Shown: positions 49,779-61,635 of the stretch, in pieces
Layout: each line of letters opens with the position of its first letter
Numbering within the stretch: the stretch's first letter is position 1
NCBI RefSeq assembly: GCF_000308635.1
Contig: NZ_BAGD01000061.1
Coordinates: 1 to 64,000 of the forward strand
Source of the DNA: Nocardia otitidiscaviarum NBRC 14405
GTDB taxonomy: Bacteria > Actinomycetota > Actinomycetes > Mycobacteriales > Mycobacteriaceae
DNA: 64,000 bases
Direction: 5' to 3'
Translations under genes and position numbers: made by a program
The notes under the pieces: model-generated
Databases searched by the model: none
Told to the model about the DNA's origin: nothing
The model's input: the letters and a program-made list of their open reading frames with translations, nothing else

Positions 49779-50200
49779 TCCAGCTCCTCGGACTATCGTC
49801 GGCGCATCGGGTGACAGGCGTCCGGTGCCGTTCGGAGGATCCGGCCGCGTCCACCCTCGGCACCGTGCGCACGGAGCAGATCGTTCGGCTCGAATCCCGG
49901 TCACGCCGCGTAATTCGCGCCACTGTCGATGGTATCGGGCGCACCGGTCCGGTACGCCCGCCTCCGAGCGGCGGAAACACAACGGTGACCCGCGAGAAAA
50001 GGCCGTGACGGCGGCGTCTCGGCGCCGACGCGCGCGCCGTTCACCCGCATGACCAGCGGGTCACCCGCGTCGCGCGGCCGCCGGAAACCCGCTGGCGTGG
50101 GCCGGATAGGCTGTCAAGTGGACGAATCGGGTGTTCACGCCCCGTTCGGCAACCTCGATCAGCACAGACCGATCAGCACAGACAAGGACTGCACAGCGCT
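49779..50200 (+). other. Intergenic region upstream of hisD with promoter and leader repeats
   Basis: 422 bases without a convincing gene. It holds a -10 box TAGGCT (50106-50111), which would give a leader of about 83 bases before hisD. The leader has two tandem copies of CGATCAGCACAGAC (50156-50169 and 50170-50183). No histidine-codon-rich leader peptide and no T-box-like fold could be seen. Confidence 0.5.
50156..50183 (+). repeat. Tandem 14-base repeat in the hisD leader
   Basis: CGATCAGCACAGAC is repeated exactly, head to tail, 17-45 bases before the hisD start. It could be a regulatory protein or RNA element. Confidence 0.7.
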
Positions 50201-53320
<3,120 letters not shown>

Positions 53321-53324
<4 letters not shown>

Positions 53325-54010
53325 ACACGACATCGCGCGGCGATTCCGTGGACGGCGGTGGCCGGGTGACGAATGGGCGGACGAAGCGACTGGCCCTGCT
53401 CGACTACGGCTCGGGCAATCTGCACTCCGCCGAACGCGCCCTGGTGCGCGCCGGGGCCGAGGTCACCGTCACCGCCGATCCCGATATCGCCCTGAACGCC
53501 GACGGCCTGGTGGTCCCCGGCGTCGGCGCGTTCGCGGCCTGCATGGCGGGCCTGCAGGAGGTGCGCGGCGAGCGCATCATCGGCAAGCGGCTGGCGGGCG
53601 GCCGACCGGTGCTGGGCATCTGCGTGGGCATGCAGATCCTGTTCGAGCGCGGGGTCGAGCACGGCATCGAGACCGCGGGCTGCGCCGAATGGCCCGGCAC
53701 CGTGGAGCGCCTGGACGCCCCCGTGCTGCCGCACATGGGCTGGAACACCGTCCGGGCTCCCGAGGACAGCGTGCTGTTCGCGGGCATGGACGCCGACACC
53801 CGCTTCTACTTCGTGCACTCCTACGCCGCGCAGAAGTGGGAGTGGAACGGCGACGGCACCATCGCCCCGGCCAAGCTGACTTGGGCCGAACACGGCGTCC
53901 CGTTCCTCGCCGCGGTGGAGAACGGTCCGCTGTCGGCCACCCAGTTCCACCCGGAGAAGTCCGGCGACGCGGGCGCGCAGCTGCTGCGCAACTGGGTGCG
54001 CTCACTCTGA
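53321..54010 (+). CDS. hisH: Imidazole glycerol phosphate synthase glutaminase subunit HisH
   Basis: 229 aa class I glutamine amidotransferase. [28 protein letters not shown], the nucleophile Cys101 in [13 protein letters not shown], and the His-Glu pair in [14 protein letters not shown]. It supplies ammonia to HisF. An N-terminal extension of about 20 residues precedes the domain if GTG 53321 is used; that start overlaps the hisB stop. A GTG about 45 bases downstream (VTNGRTKRL) would remove most of the extension. A strong hairpin follows, ending this part of the operon. Confidence 0.96.
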
Positions 54011-54018
54011 GCTCTCGG

Positions 54019-54047
54019 CCGCCGACCGCTCCCGGAGCGGTCGGCGG
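54019..54047. terminator. Bidirectional terminator between hisH and the FNT channel gene
   Basis: Perfect 14-base arms (54019-54032 and 54034-54047) around one base, placed 9 bases after hisH and 19 bases from the convergent FNT stop. Confidence 0.75.
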
Positions 54048-54065
54048 CGTCCGAGCGCACGGGCG

Positions 54066-54893
54066 TCAGACCGCGACCGGCTCCTCGACCGGCTTGGATG
54101 CGGCGGTGCGCCGGTGCGTGGCGTACAGGGTCAGGCCGACGAAGGTGAGCCCGCCCACGAGATTGCCGACCACCGTGGGGATCTCGTTCCACAGCAGATA
54201 GTCCCCGATGGAGAAGTCGCCGCCCAGCAGCAGGCCCGAGGGGAACAGGAACATATTGACGATCGAGTGTTCGAAGCCCATGTAGAAGAACAGCATGATG
54301 GGCATCCACATGGCGATCACCTTGCCCGACACCGACGTCGACATCATGGCGGCCACCACACCCGTGGAGACCATCCAGTTGCACAGCACGCCGCGGATGA
54401 ACAGGGTGAGCATGCCGGAAGCGCCGTACTCGGCGTAGCCGACGGTGCGGGATTCGCCGATGTCACCGAGCTTCTGGCCGACCTCGTTGGGATCGACGGC
54501 GAAGCCCATGGTCACGATGATCGCCATCATGACGGCCACGGTGAACGCCCCGGCGAAGTTGCCGACGAACACCAGCCCCCAGTTGCGCAGCATGGCCCGC
54601 AGATTCACGCCCGGCCGCCGGTCCAGCCAGGCCAGCGGCACCAGCGTGAACACCCCGGTGAGCAGGTCGAAGCCGAGCAGGTAGAGCATGCAGAAGCCGA
54701 CGGGGAACAACACCGCGCCCAGCAGCGGATTGCCGGTCTGCACGGTGATGGTGACGGCGAACGCGGCGGCGAGCGCGAGGATCGCACCCGCCATGTACGC
54801 GCGAATCACGGTGTCGCGGGTGGACATCAGCGCCTTGTCCTGGCCGGCGTCCACCATCTTCGTGACGAACTCGGCGGGTTTCAGATACGACAT
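54066..54893 (-). CDS. Formate/nitrite-transporter (FNT) family channel
   Basis: 275 aa with six membrane segments. The pattern RDTVIRAYMAGAILALAAAFA, GAVLFPVGFCMLYLLGFDLLTGVFTL, NWGLVFVGNFAGAF, FIRGVLCNWMVSTGV and FYMGFEHSIVNMF, with a pore-facing histidine in GFEHS, fits FocA/NirC pentameric channels for formate, nitrite and similar small anions. It is divergent from the cyanase gene with 216 bases between, so cyanate or nitrite/bicarbonate-related transport is a reasonable inference. It lies, against the direction of the operon, between hisH and hisA. AAGGAAC precedes ATG 54893. Confidence 0.92.
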   Translation of the reverse strand: MSYLKPAEFVTKMVDAGQDKALMSTRDTVIRAYMAGAILALAAAFAVTITVQTGNPLLGAVLFPVGFCMLYLLGFDLLTGVFTLVPLAWLDRRPGVNLRAMLRNWGLVFVGNFAGAFTVAVMMAIIVTMGFAVDPNEVGQKLGDIGESRTVGYAEYGASGMLTLFIRGVLCNWMVSTGVVAAMMSTSVSGKVIAMWMPIMLFFYMGFEHSIVNMFLFPSGLLLGGDFSIGDYLLWNEIPTVVGNLVGGLTFVGLTLYATHRRTAASKPVEEPVAV

Positions 54894-54930
54894 GTGGGGA
54901 GTTCCTTCGATCGGTGGGGATATGCCGATT

Positions 54931-54952
54931 CTGGGCACCGGTTGTTGCCCAG
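54931..54952. promoter_or_regulatory. Inverted repeat between FNT and cyanase genes
   Basis: CTGGGCA and TGCCCAG are perfect 7-base arms 8 bases apart in the divergent gap, 38 bases from the FNT start. Possible operator for a shared regulator. Confidence 0.4.
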
Positions 54953-55109
54953 CCATGACCTCACCGCCGCCCCGATGTTTCCCGAACCTCACATTCCGGT
55001 ACGGGTTTCCGGCAGGTGACCGGTGCGGTGAACAGTGTGTTTCCAGCGGCGGTCGACCGCTGGCGCTGTGGCAGGGTGGCGGAGTTCGCTTCCGATACAG
55101 GAGATCTCG

Positions 55110-55559
55110 ATGACCCCGATGATGAGCAAGACCGAGGCCGCCGACCTCGTCACCACGGCCCGCATCCGCGGCGGGCACACGTGGGCGGAGCTGGCGGCCG
55201 CCATCGACGCGCCACTGGTGTGGACCACCGCCGCACTGCTGGGACGGCATCCGCTCACCGGGGAGCAGGCGGCGAAGGTGTGCGGTCTGCTCGGCCTCGA
55301 TGACGCGGTCGCCGAGGCGCTGGTGCGGCAGCCCGCCCGCACCGCCGATCCGGAGATCATGACCGATCCCACCGTGTACCGCTTCGTGGAGGCCGTCAAT
55401 GTCTACGGACCGGCGCTCAAGGAACTCATCCACGAGGAGTTCGGCGACGGCATCATGAGTGCCATCAACTTCACCGTCGACATCAGCCGCCGCCCGCATC
55501 CGGACGGTGACCGCGTGGTGGTCACCTTCGACGGCAAGTTCCTCGACTATCGCTGGTGA
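55110..55559 (+). CDS. cynS: Cyanate hydratase (cyanase)
   Basis: 149 aa. It decomposes cyanate with bicarbonate to ammonia and CO2. The catalytic triad Arg91, Glu94 and Ser117 has the same spacing as Arg96, Glu99, Ser122 of the E. coli enzyme (TVYRFVEAVNVYG; DGIMSAINF). The N-terminal helix-turn-helix-like dimer domain (HTWAELAAAIDAPLVWTTAALLG) and the C-terminal VVVTFDGKFLDYRW are typical. ATG 55110 has AGGAGA 6 bases upstream. The gene runs toward hisA, and the 62-base gap holds the hisA promoter. Confidence 0.95.
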   Translation: MTPMMSKTEAADLVTTARIRGGHTWAELAAAIDAPLVWTTAALLGRHPLTGEQAAKVCGLLGLDDAVAEALVRQPARTADPEIMTDPTVYRFVEAVNVYGPALKELIHEEFGDGIMSAINFTVDISRRPHPDGDRVVVTFDGKFLDYRW

Positions 55560-55609
55560 CCGGCGTCTCCCCGGTGCGGGCCGACGGCGGGCCGCCGACC
55601 GGCAACCAC

Positions 55610-55615
55610 TAAGGT
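55610..55615 (+). promoter_or_regulatory. -10 box of hisA (leaderless)
   Basis: TAAGGT ends 6 bases before GTG 55622. It gives the second half of the his genes their own promoter. Confidence 0.45.
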
Positions 55616-55621
55616 GGTTCC

Positions 55622-56353
55622 GTGAGTCTTGTGCTGCTACCCGCCGTCGATGTCGCCAATGGTGAAGCCGTCCGCCTCGTTCAGGGCGAGGCCGGAAGCG
55701 AGACCAGCTACGGTTCGCCGCGCGACGCCGCCCACGCCTGGCAGGAAGCCGGGGCCGAGTGGGTGCATCTGGTGGACCTCGACGCCGCCTTCGGGCGGGG
55801 CAGCAACCGCGATCTCATCGCCGAGGTGGTCGGCGAACTCGATGTGCGGGTCGAACTGTCCGGCGGCATCCGCGACGACGATTCGCTGAAGGCGGCGCTG
55901 GCCACCGGCTGCGCCCGGGTCAATATCGGCACCGCCGCGCTGGAGAATCCGCAGTGGTGCGCGCGCGTGCTCGGTGAGTACGGCGACCGCATCGCCATCG
56001 GCATGGACGTGAAGCTCATCGACGGCGAATGGCGGCTGCGCGGCCGCGGGTGGGTCACCGACGGCGGTGATCTGTGGGAGGTGCTCGAGCGGTTGGAGCG
56101 CGACGGCTGCACCCGCTACGTGGTCACCGACGTGGGCCGCGACGGCACCCTCACCGGCCCCAACCTGGACCTGCTGAGCCAGGTCGCCAATGCCGCCGAG
56201 GCGCCGGTCATCGCCTCCGGCGGCGTGTCCACCCTGGACGACCTGCGCGCCATCGCCACCCTGGTGCCCGAGGGGGTGGAAGGCGCGATCATCGGCAAGG
56301 CGCTGTACGCGGGCCGCTTCACCCTGCCCGAAGCGCTCGACGCGGTCCGCTAG
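55622..56353 (+). CDS. hisA: ProFAR isomerase HisA, probably bifunctional PriA (HisA/TrpF)
   Basis: 243 aa TIM barrel. [15 protein letters not shown] with Asp10, the [13 protein letters not shown] phosphate loop region, [29 protein letters not shown] with the second catalytic Asp, and [13 protein letters not shown]. In actinobacteria that lack trpF this enzyme also performs the TrpF step in tryptophan synthesis; I cannot test here whether trpF exists elsewhere. GTG 55622 is placed by the -10 box and the family N-terminus. Confidence 0.95.
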   Translation: MSLVLLPAVDVANGEAVRLVQGEAGSETSYGSPRDAAHAWQEAGAEWVHLVDLDAAFGRGSNRDLIAEVVGELDVRVELSGGIRDDDSLKAALATGCARVNIGTAALENPQWCARVLGEYGDRIAIGMDVKLIDGEWRLRGRGWVTDGGDLWEVLERLERDGCTRYVVTDVGRDGTLTGPNLDLLSQVANAAEAPVIASGGVSTLDDLRAIATLVPEGVEGAIIGKALYAGRFTLPEALDAVR

Positions 56354-56356
56354 CGG

Positions 56357-57175
56357 ATGGCAGCCGACCGCACCGCGCTGCTCGCCGTCGCGAGCGAGGT
56401 ACTCGACGCCGCCGCACCGCGTTTCGTGGAGGGGCTCGGCGCGCCCAGCGCCGTCCAGAAGGGCCGCGGCGACTTCGCCACCGCCCTGGACCTGGAACTG
56501 GAACGCCAGATCTCGCGGCAGCTGCACGAGCGCACCGGAATCCCGGTGCACGGTGAGGAATTCGGCGGTCCGCAGCTGACCTCCGGTACCGCGTGGGTGC
56601 TCGACCCCATCGACGGCACCTTCAATTATTCGGCGGGACATCCGCTCTCGGGCATGCTGCTGGCGTTGGTCGAGGACGGCGTCCCGGTACTGGGGCTGAC
56701 CTGGCTGCCGGTGCTCGGGCAGCGCTACGCCGCCGCTGCCGGGGGACCGGTGCTGCTCAACGGCGCACCGCTGCCGCCACTGTCGACGAGCAGGCTCTCC
56801 GACGCCATGATCGGCTTCGGCGCGTTCAACCTCGACGGTGAGGGCCGCATCCCCGGGCGCTTCCGCTTCAATCTGCTGGGTGCGCTCAGCCGCCTGTCCG
56901 GACGCCTGCGCATGCACGGCTCCACCGGAATCGACCTGGCGTACACGGCATCCGGGATTCTGGGCGGTGCCGTGGTGTTCGGCCATCACGCCTGGGACAA
57001 CGCCGCCGGGGTGGCGCTGGTGCGGGCCGCGGGCGGGGTGGTCACCGATCTGCTGGGGCGGGACTGGACCATCGAATCGGGTTCGGTGCTGGCGGCCGCG
57101 CCCGGTGTGCACGAGGAACTACTGGACATGATCGCCGCCTGTGTCGATCAGGTCCGAGGAGAGGTGAGGCAATGA
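56357..57175 (+). CDS. impA: Inositol monophosphatase-family phosphatase ImpA-like
   Basis: 272 aa. Metal-binding motifs of the IMPase family: VHGEEFGG (first Glu), [17 protein letters not shown], and [17 protein letters not shown]. In M. tuberculosis the gene at this position, between hisA and hisF, is impA (Rv1604). The substrate could be inositol phosphate or histidinol phosphate; the actinobacterial histidinol phosphatase HisN belongs to the same family, so its place in a his operon keeps that option open. The ATG is 3 bases after the hisA stop; the stop overlaps hisF (ATGA). Confidence 0.92.
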   Translation: MAADRTALLAVASEVLDAAAPRFVEGLGAPSAVQKGRGDFATALDLELERQISRQLHERTGIPVHGEEFGGPQLTSGTAWVLDPIDGTFNYSAGHPLSGMLLALVEDGVPVLGLTWLPVLGQRYAAAAGGPVLLNGAPLPPLSTSRLSDAMIGFGAFNLDGEGRIPGRFRFNLLGALSRLSGRLRMHGSTGIDLAYTASGILGGAVVFGHHAWDNAAGVALVRAAGGVVTDLLGRDWTIESGSVLAAAPGVHEELLDMIAACVDQVRGEVRQ

Positions 57176-57945
57176 CGTTGGCAGTACGCGTGATTCCCTG
57201 TCTGGACGTGGACGCGGGCCGCGTGGTCAAGGGCGTCAACTTCCAGAATCTGCGCGACGCCGGTGATCCGGTCGAACTGGCCGCCACCTACGACGCCCAG
57301 GGCGCGGACGAACTCACCTTCCTCGACGTCACCGCCTCCACCGGCGACCGCGGCACCATGATCGACGTGGTGACCCGCACCGCCGAGCAGATCTTCATCC
57401 CGCTCACCGTGGGCGGCGGCGTGCGCACCGTCGACGATGTGGACCGGCTGCTGCGCGCGGGCGCGGACAAGGTGTCGGTCAATACCGCTGCCATCGCCAA
57501 ACCCGAAGTGCTGCGCGAGATGTCGGAACGGTTCGGCTCCCAGTGCATCGTGCTCTCGGTGGACGCGCGCACGGTGCCGGAGGGGCAGGAGCCGACCCCG
57601 TCCGGCTGGGAGGTGACCACGCACGGCGGTAAGCGCGGCACCGGCATCGACGCCGTGGAATGGGCGGTGCGCGGGGCCGAACTGGGCGTCGGCGAGATCC
57701 TGCTCAACTCCATGGACGCCGACGGCACCAAGGCCGGATTCGATCTGACCATGATCCGCGCGGTGCGCGCGGCGGTCACGGTGCCGGTCATCGCCAGCGG
57801 CGGCGCGGGCAAGGTCGACGACTTCGCCCCCGCCGTGCGGGCCGGTGCCGACGCGGTGCTCGCCGCCAGCGTCTTCCACTTCGGTGATCTGACCATCAAG
57901 GATGTGAAGGACGCCATGCGCGCCGAGGGCATCACCGTCCGCTGA
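57172..57945 (+). CDS. hisF: Imidazole glycerol phosphate synthase cyclase subunit HisF
   Basis: 257 aa TIM barrel that closes the imidazole ring with ammonia from His[20 protein letters not shown] with the first catalytic Asp, [51 protein letters not shown] with the second Asp region, and [16 protein letters not shown] overlaps the impA stop. The gene abuts the convergent sphingomyelinase gene with no free base. Confidence 0.97.
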   Translation: MTLAVRVIPCLDVDAGRVVKGVNFQNLRDAGDPVELAATYDAQGADELTFLDVTASTGDRGTMIDVVTRTAEQIFIPLTVGGGVRTVDDVDRLLRAGADKVSVNTAAIAKPEVLREMSERFGSQCIVLSVDARTVPEGQEPTPSGWEVTTHGGKRGTGIDAVEWAVRGAELGVGEILLNSMDADGTKAGFDLTMIRAVRAAVTVPVIASGGAGKVDDFAPAVRAGADAVLAASVFHFGDLTIKDVKDAMRAEGITVR

Positions 57946-58905
57946 TCAGCCCGCCCGCCCGAACACCGGGTAGTGGTCGGAGTAGTCGACGTAGCGGTAG
58001 GTCTTGCCCCAGGAGGTGACCGACCACTCCGGACTCTTCACCCGGCGGGTCTCGTTCACGTACCGCGAGGGCACCGCGTAGCCCGCGATGGGCAGCACGT
58101 AGTCCAGATGCTCGGAGGCGTACTCCGCGCCGTACTGGTCCAGGCAGACGCTGTTGTTGCGGCAGTCCCACGAGTGCGGGTGGCCGGTGTGCTCGGGGCG
58201 CACCGCACCCAATTCGCTGAGCATCTGCGGATATTCGTCACTGGCCTCGATCACGTTGAGATCGCCCGCCACGTACACCGGCTGGCTCGCCGGGATGTTC
58301 CGGGCGGCGAGGAACTGTCGCAGTTCGGCGCGCTGGCGCGAGCGCATGGTGCGCGGCTCCCCTGCCGAGCAGCCGTCGTCCTCGGATTGGGCGTGGGTGC
58401 CGATCACGTGCAGCGGCCCGCCGGGCGCGGCCACTTCCACGTAGACGAACCCCTTGTTGGACCACCAGTCCGCGCCGCAGGCGTCGGCGTAGACGTACTG
58501 GATCTTGCGGGTGATGGGCCAGCGGCTCACGATGGCCACGCCGCCGTCCTCGGGAGTGGTCGCGGAGTACGAGCCCTCGGTGGCGTCCCAGCCGCCGCGG
58601 GAGCGGCCCATGACCGGGGTCTGGTGCGGATGGGTGGCGGCCAGATTGCTCAGCAGGCGCTCGGAGGCGTCGTTGTCGAACGCCTCTTGGAGGACGACCA
58701 CGTCCTGGTCGGCGACCACGCCCTGGGCGGTGATGAGGTCCGCGCGGGTGACCTGACCCCAGTTGGGGTAGAGATTGCGCGAGAGCATGAAGACGTTGTA
58801 GCTGGCGATGGTGGGGGCCGCGGTGGGTTCGGCGGCGGCCGGGGCGCCGGGCAGGAGAGCGGCGGCGACCACGCACAGCACGGCCATTACTGATCGGTAA
58901 TGCAT
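57946..58905 (-). CDS. Secreted sphingomyelinase C-type phosphodiesterase
   Basis: 319 aa with a signal peptide (HYRSVMAVLCVVAAALLPGAPAAAE, cleaved after AxA at about residue 28). The exported part is an endonuclease/exonuclease/phosphatase fold: TIASYNVFMLSRNLYPNWG, VVVLQEAFDND with the metal Glu, IGTHAQSED, VYVAGDLNVIEASDEY, and the C-terminal YVDYSDHYPVFG with the catalytic His. This order matches bacterial sphingomyelinases and phospholipases C of the neutral type. It would act outside the cell on host or environmental lipids. ATG 58905 is preferred to GTG 58965, which would put 20 polar residues before the signal peptide. Divergent from hisI. Confidence 0.88.
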   Translation of the reverse strand: MHYRSVMAVLCVVAAALLPGAPAAAEPTAAPTIASYNVFMLSRNLYPNWGQVTRADLITAQGVVADQDVVVLQEAFDNDASERLLSNLAATHPHQTPVMGRSRGGWDATEGSYSATTPEDGGVAIVSRWPITRKIQYVYADACGADWWSNKGFVYVEVAAPGGPLHVIGTHAQSEDDGCSAGEPRTMRSRQRAELRQFLAARNIPASQPVYVAGDLNVIEASDEYPQMLSELGAVRPEHTGHPHSWDCRNNSVCLDQYGAEYASEHLDYVLPIAGYAVPSRYVNETRRVKSPEWSVTSWGKTYRYVDYSDHYPVFGRAG

Positions 58906-59041
58906 GCGCTGAATACTGGGCGGTTGTCCAGTAAGGCCGCCGATCTTCATTCCAATGTTTATCACTTCGTTATCTACCCCGGCGGAGGGGCGTCACCGGG
59001 CCGCATGCGGGTCGAGCCGTCCGCCCTGTTATAACCGAATC

Positions 59042-59389
59042 ATGAGTCTCGAACCCGCCATCGCCGCCCGCCTCAAGCGCAACGAGGCCGGGTTGGTCGC
59101 CGCCATCGCCCAGGAGAAGTCCACCGGTGATGTGCTCATGATGGCGTGGATGGACGACGAGGCGCTGGCTCGCACGCTCGCCACCCGCAAGGCCACCTAC
59201 TACTCGCGTTCGCGCGGGCAGTACTGGGTGAAGGGGGAGACCTCCGGGCACACCCAGTACGTGCACGAGGTGCGCCTGGACTGCGACGGCGACGCCATCC
59301 TGCTCATCGTCGACCAGGAGGGCGCGGCCTGTCACACCGGCACCCACACCTGTTGGGACGGCGATGTGCTGCTGACCGCGACGGCCTGA
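59042..59389 (+). CDS. hisI: Phosphoribosyl-AMP cyclohydrolase HisI
   Basis: 115 aa, same length as in M. tuberculosis. It opens the adenine ring of phosphoribosyl-[40 protein letters not shown], the DCDGDAIL metal site and the two-cysteine zinc motif [11 protein letters not shown]. No PRA-PH (HisE) domain is fused. TATAAC (59030-59035) ends 6 bases before ATG 59042, so transcription is independent of hisF and the intervening gene. Confidence 0.96.
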   Translation: MSLEPAIAARLKRNEAGLVAAIAQEKSTGDVLMMAWMDDEALARTLATRKATYYSRSRGQYWVKGETSGHTQYVHEVRLDCDGDAILLIVDQEGAACHTGTHTCWDGDVLLTATA

Positions 59390-59470
59390 GCGCGCGAGCG
59401 TGCGAATCCGCCTGCGGCCGAGTCGGCTTCGGATCGGGTGGGCGTCGCGCGGGCGGGCTGGAGATTCGGG

Positions 59471-60040
59471 CTAGAGATTGCCGAGGGTGTCGCCGTCGGG
59501 TGCGGCCGGGGCGATGTGATTGTCCGGGAGCAGGTACTCCCGGCCGTCCGCGCCGCCTCCGCCTCGGCCGGATCGCCCTATGCCACGGTTGATTCCACGC
59601 TCCATCTGCGCCACCAGGAGCTCACCGAGCTCCAGCAGCTCCCGGGTGCGCTCCTCGTCCAAGCCGTCGAATACCAAGCCGCGCACCGTATCCAGATAGC
59701 CGGGCGCGGCCTCGGTCACCTTCTGGAATCCGGCGTCGGTGAGTACGGCCTGTGCGCCGCGGCGGCCCGCCATGGTGGCGCGCTGCGCCCAGCCGAGCCG
59801 CTCCAGCTTCGACACCACATGCGACAGTCGCGATAGCGATGCGTTTGCCTTTCGCGCCAGCTCGCTCAGCTGCAATCGATGGCCCGGCTCCTCGGAGAGC
59901 AGGGTCATGACGAAGTACTCGAAATGGGTGATCCCGGATTCGCGTTGCAACTGGGTATCCAGGGCGGCGGGCAGCCGGGTGGTCAGCGCGATGACAGTAC
60001 GCCAAGCTCGCTGTTCCATTGGATTCAACCACTTGGTCAC
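59471..60040 (-). CDS. MarR-family regulator
   Basis: 189 aa. NPMEQRAWRTVIALTTRLPAALDTQLQRESGITHFEYFVMTLLSEEP forms the dimer helices, LSELARKANASLSRLSHVVSKLERLGW the winged HTH, and RRGAQAVLTDAGF the wing. A C-terminal extension of about 30 residues is Gly-rich (RSGRGGGGADG) and then polar. GTG 60040 has GAGAGGG at ribosome-site distance; TTG 60064 is possible. A GCAAAC-AAA-GTTTGC palindrome lies 84 bases upstream. Target genes unknown. Confidence 0.85.
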   Translation of the reverse strand: MTKWLNPMEQRAWRTVIALTTRLPAALDTQLQRESGITHFEYFVMTLLSEEPGHRLQLSELARKANASLSRLSHVVSKLERLGWAQRATMAGRRGAQAVLTDAGFQKVTEAAPGYLDTVRGLVFDGLDEERTRELLELGELLVAQMERGINRGIGRSGRGGGGADGREYLLPDNHIAPAAPDGDTLGNL

Positions 60041-60123
60041 CGTGTGCCCTCTCGTAGCAGCCAAGTGACTGTCGATCGTCGAAGCGTGTCCGCGACCCCC
60101 GGAGCTTCAACGTGCAGTCACCC

Positions 60124-60138
60124 GCAAACAAAGTTTGC
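60124..60138. promoter_or_regulatory. Palindromic operator upstream of the MarR gene
   Basis: GCAAAC and GTTTGC flank AAA in the 181-base gap between the MarR start and the end of the membrane-protein gene. A possible MarR site. Confidence 0.45.
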
Positions 60139-60221
60139 CACGATTTCGCTCAAACGTCACGGGCGTTACTGAATGACGTGACATCACTCACGTGGCGGCG
60201 CGTGACGCCGGGGTGGCTCGC

Positions 60222-60830
60222 TCAGTGCTCGCGCGGCTCCGATGGTGCCGGTGCCGGTGCCGGGTCCGGCGCATCGGCGGTGAGTTGCGCTTTTTCCTGC
60301 GCGGCCCGCTGCTTGACGGCACGATGTCGACGGAAGCCCCTGCGAGCCAACAGAAATGCGGTGAGGGCGAACAGGATCGCGGCCGCGATGGCGCCCGCCA
60401 GGCAGGCGCCGCGGAAGCCCGGGGCGTCCACGTCGAGAATGCGCTCACCGGCGTGGGCGGCGCTGCTGTTGCCCAGCACGATGGTGAGCGTCATGAGGTT
60501 CGGCACGGCCACCGCGATGGCGAGAACCACCAGCGCACCGGCGACGAACCGGCCACCCCGTTTCCGCCAGACCATGGTGGAGAAGAGGATGAGAAACAGT
60601 GGTACGGCCGTGCAGACCAACCCGAAGACGAGTCCGTACCAGATGCCCTTGGAAAAGCTGGAATGCACCATTTCCGCAATTCGCTGGGCCCACCAGCGCG
60701 GGATGAACGCGGCCAGAACGAGATACGCCAGCCACAGCACCAGGGCCAGCACCAGCACCCCGATAATGCGATTGCGCCAGGTGGCGAAGGAACTCCTGCC
60801 TTCGGTCGGCTGTTCGATCGGCGTCGTCAT
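60222..60830 (-). CDS. Four-helix membrane protein of unknown function
   Basis: 202 aa. Membrane segments at about residues 22-44 (IIGVLVLALVLWLAYLVLAAF), 66-88 (GIWYGLVFGLVCTAVPLFLIL), 97-120 and 143-164 (AGAIAAAILFALTAFLL), then a basic and Ala/Pro-rich cytoplasmic tail ending APDPAPAPAPSEPREH. WRNRIIG before the first helix and RRGFRRHRAVKQRAA after the last set both ends inside. I recognise the general type from nocardial genomes but not its role. ATG 60830 is chosen over GTG 60836 because TACGCT (minus strand, 60842-60837) ends 6 bases upstream. Confidence 0.75.
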   Translation of the reverse strand: MTTPIEQPTEGRSSFATWRNRIIGVLVLALVLWLAYLVLAAFIPRWWAQRIAEMVHSSFSKGIWYGLVFGLVCTAVPLFLILFSTMVWRKRGGRFVAGALVVLAIAVAVPNLMTLTIVLGNSSAAHAGERILDVDAPGFRGACLAGAIAAAILFALTAFLLARRGFRRHRAVKQRAAQEKAQLTADAPDPAPAPAPSEPREH

Positions 60831-60921
60831 GGGCACAGCGTAGGCCCGTACCGCAGGGTTTGCTAGGAGGTCGCTCGGCTGGGGCGCGGTGGGTTGCGCC
60901 GCAGTGGTTCGGTGGGCTGGG

Positions 60922-61548
60922 TCAGCGTCGTGTCCGAGTGGAATCGACCAGGTCGGCGAAGAGTCGGGTGACCCGGTCGCTGAGGTCCGGCACCGTCATC
61001 CCCAGCTGTGCGGCCCGATCGGGGAGTTTGCCGTCGAGGGTGAGCGAGGCCAGTCCGTGGGCCAGGCTCCACCAGGTCATGGCGAGGATATCGGCCTCGT
61101 CGGTGGGCAGCGCCCCGGCCGCGGCGGCCTCGGCGACGGTGTCGGCCAGTACGGCGAAGGCGGCGTCACCGGCCGCGCTGGTCTCCGGATGCTTGTGCGA
61201 GTGGGACAGCTCCGGCCGGAACATGAGGCGAAAGTGGGCGGGCCGCTCGCGGGCGAAGCGCACGTAGGCGTCGGCGAGGGCGGCCAGGCGGGCCATGGGC
61301 GTGTCGGCCCGGTCGCGGGCGGTCTGGAGTTCCGCGCGCAGCAGTTCGAACCCCTGGGTGGACAGCGCGGTCATGAGCGCGGCGCGGTCGGCGAAGTGGT
61401 GGTAGGGCGCGCCGGGGCTGACCCCGGCCTCGCGGGCCACGCGGCGCAGGCTCACGGCGGCCAGGCCCTCGGATTCGATCAGCTCGAGGGATGCGCGCAT
61501 GAGCTCCTCCCGGAGCGCGCCGTGGTGGTAGCGGGACTTCGTCGACAT
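60922..61548 (-). CDS. TetR-family regulator
   Basis: 208 aa. HTH: HHGALREELMRASLELIESEGLAAVSLRRVAREAGVSPGAPYHHFADRAALMTAL, the GAPYHHF pattern typical of one TetR subgroup (TetR_C_13-like ligand domain: FARERPAHFRLMFRPEL). ATG 61548 follows TACGCT (minus strand, 61560-61555) by 6 bases. Divergent from an NAD-dependent reductase gene, with a palindrome between, so that gene is the likely target. Confidence 0.88.
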   Translation of the reverse strand: MSTKSRYHHGALREELMRASLELIESEGLAAVSLRRVAREAGVSPGAPYHHFADRAALMTALSTQGFELLRAELQTARDRADTPMARLAALADAYVRFARERPAHFRLMFRPELSHSHKHPETSAAGDAAFAVLADTVAEAAAAGALPTDEADILAMTWWSLAHGLASLTLDGKLPDRAAQLGMTVPDLSDRVTRLFADLVDSTRTRR

Positions 61549-61585
61549 GGCATGAGCGTAAGGGGTTGACGGCCGGGGTCCCGCC

Positions 61586-61626
61586 AATCTATACATTGAT
61601 TAGATTCTGAACATCGCTTAGATTGG
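61586..61626. promoter_or_regulatory. Palindromic TetR operator with a third half-site
   Basis: AATCTA (61586-61591) and TAGATT (61601-61606) flank 9 bases, with 8 of 10 pairs matching over the 21-base site. TAGATTGG at 61619-61626 repeats the right half and complements CCAATCTA at 61584-61591. The site covers the TetR/reductase divergent gap. Confidence 0.55.
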
Positions 61627-61635
61627 AGCTTGGCC

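Noticed and set aside
49779..50200. T-box or histidine-rich leader peptide before hisD
   Set aside because: No run of histidine codons in any frame and no T-box-like conserved sequence could be found in the leader.
58885..58902. CATTAC-N6-GTAATG palindrome at the start of the sphingomyelinase gene
   Set aside because: It lies inside the coding sequence for HYRSVM and is short; I have no second copy to support an operator.
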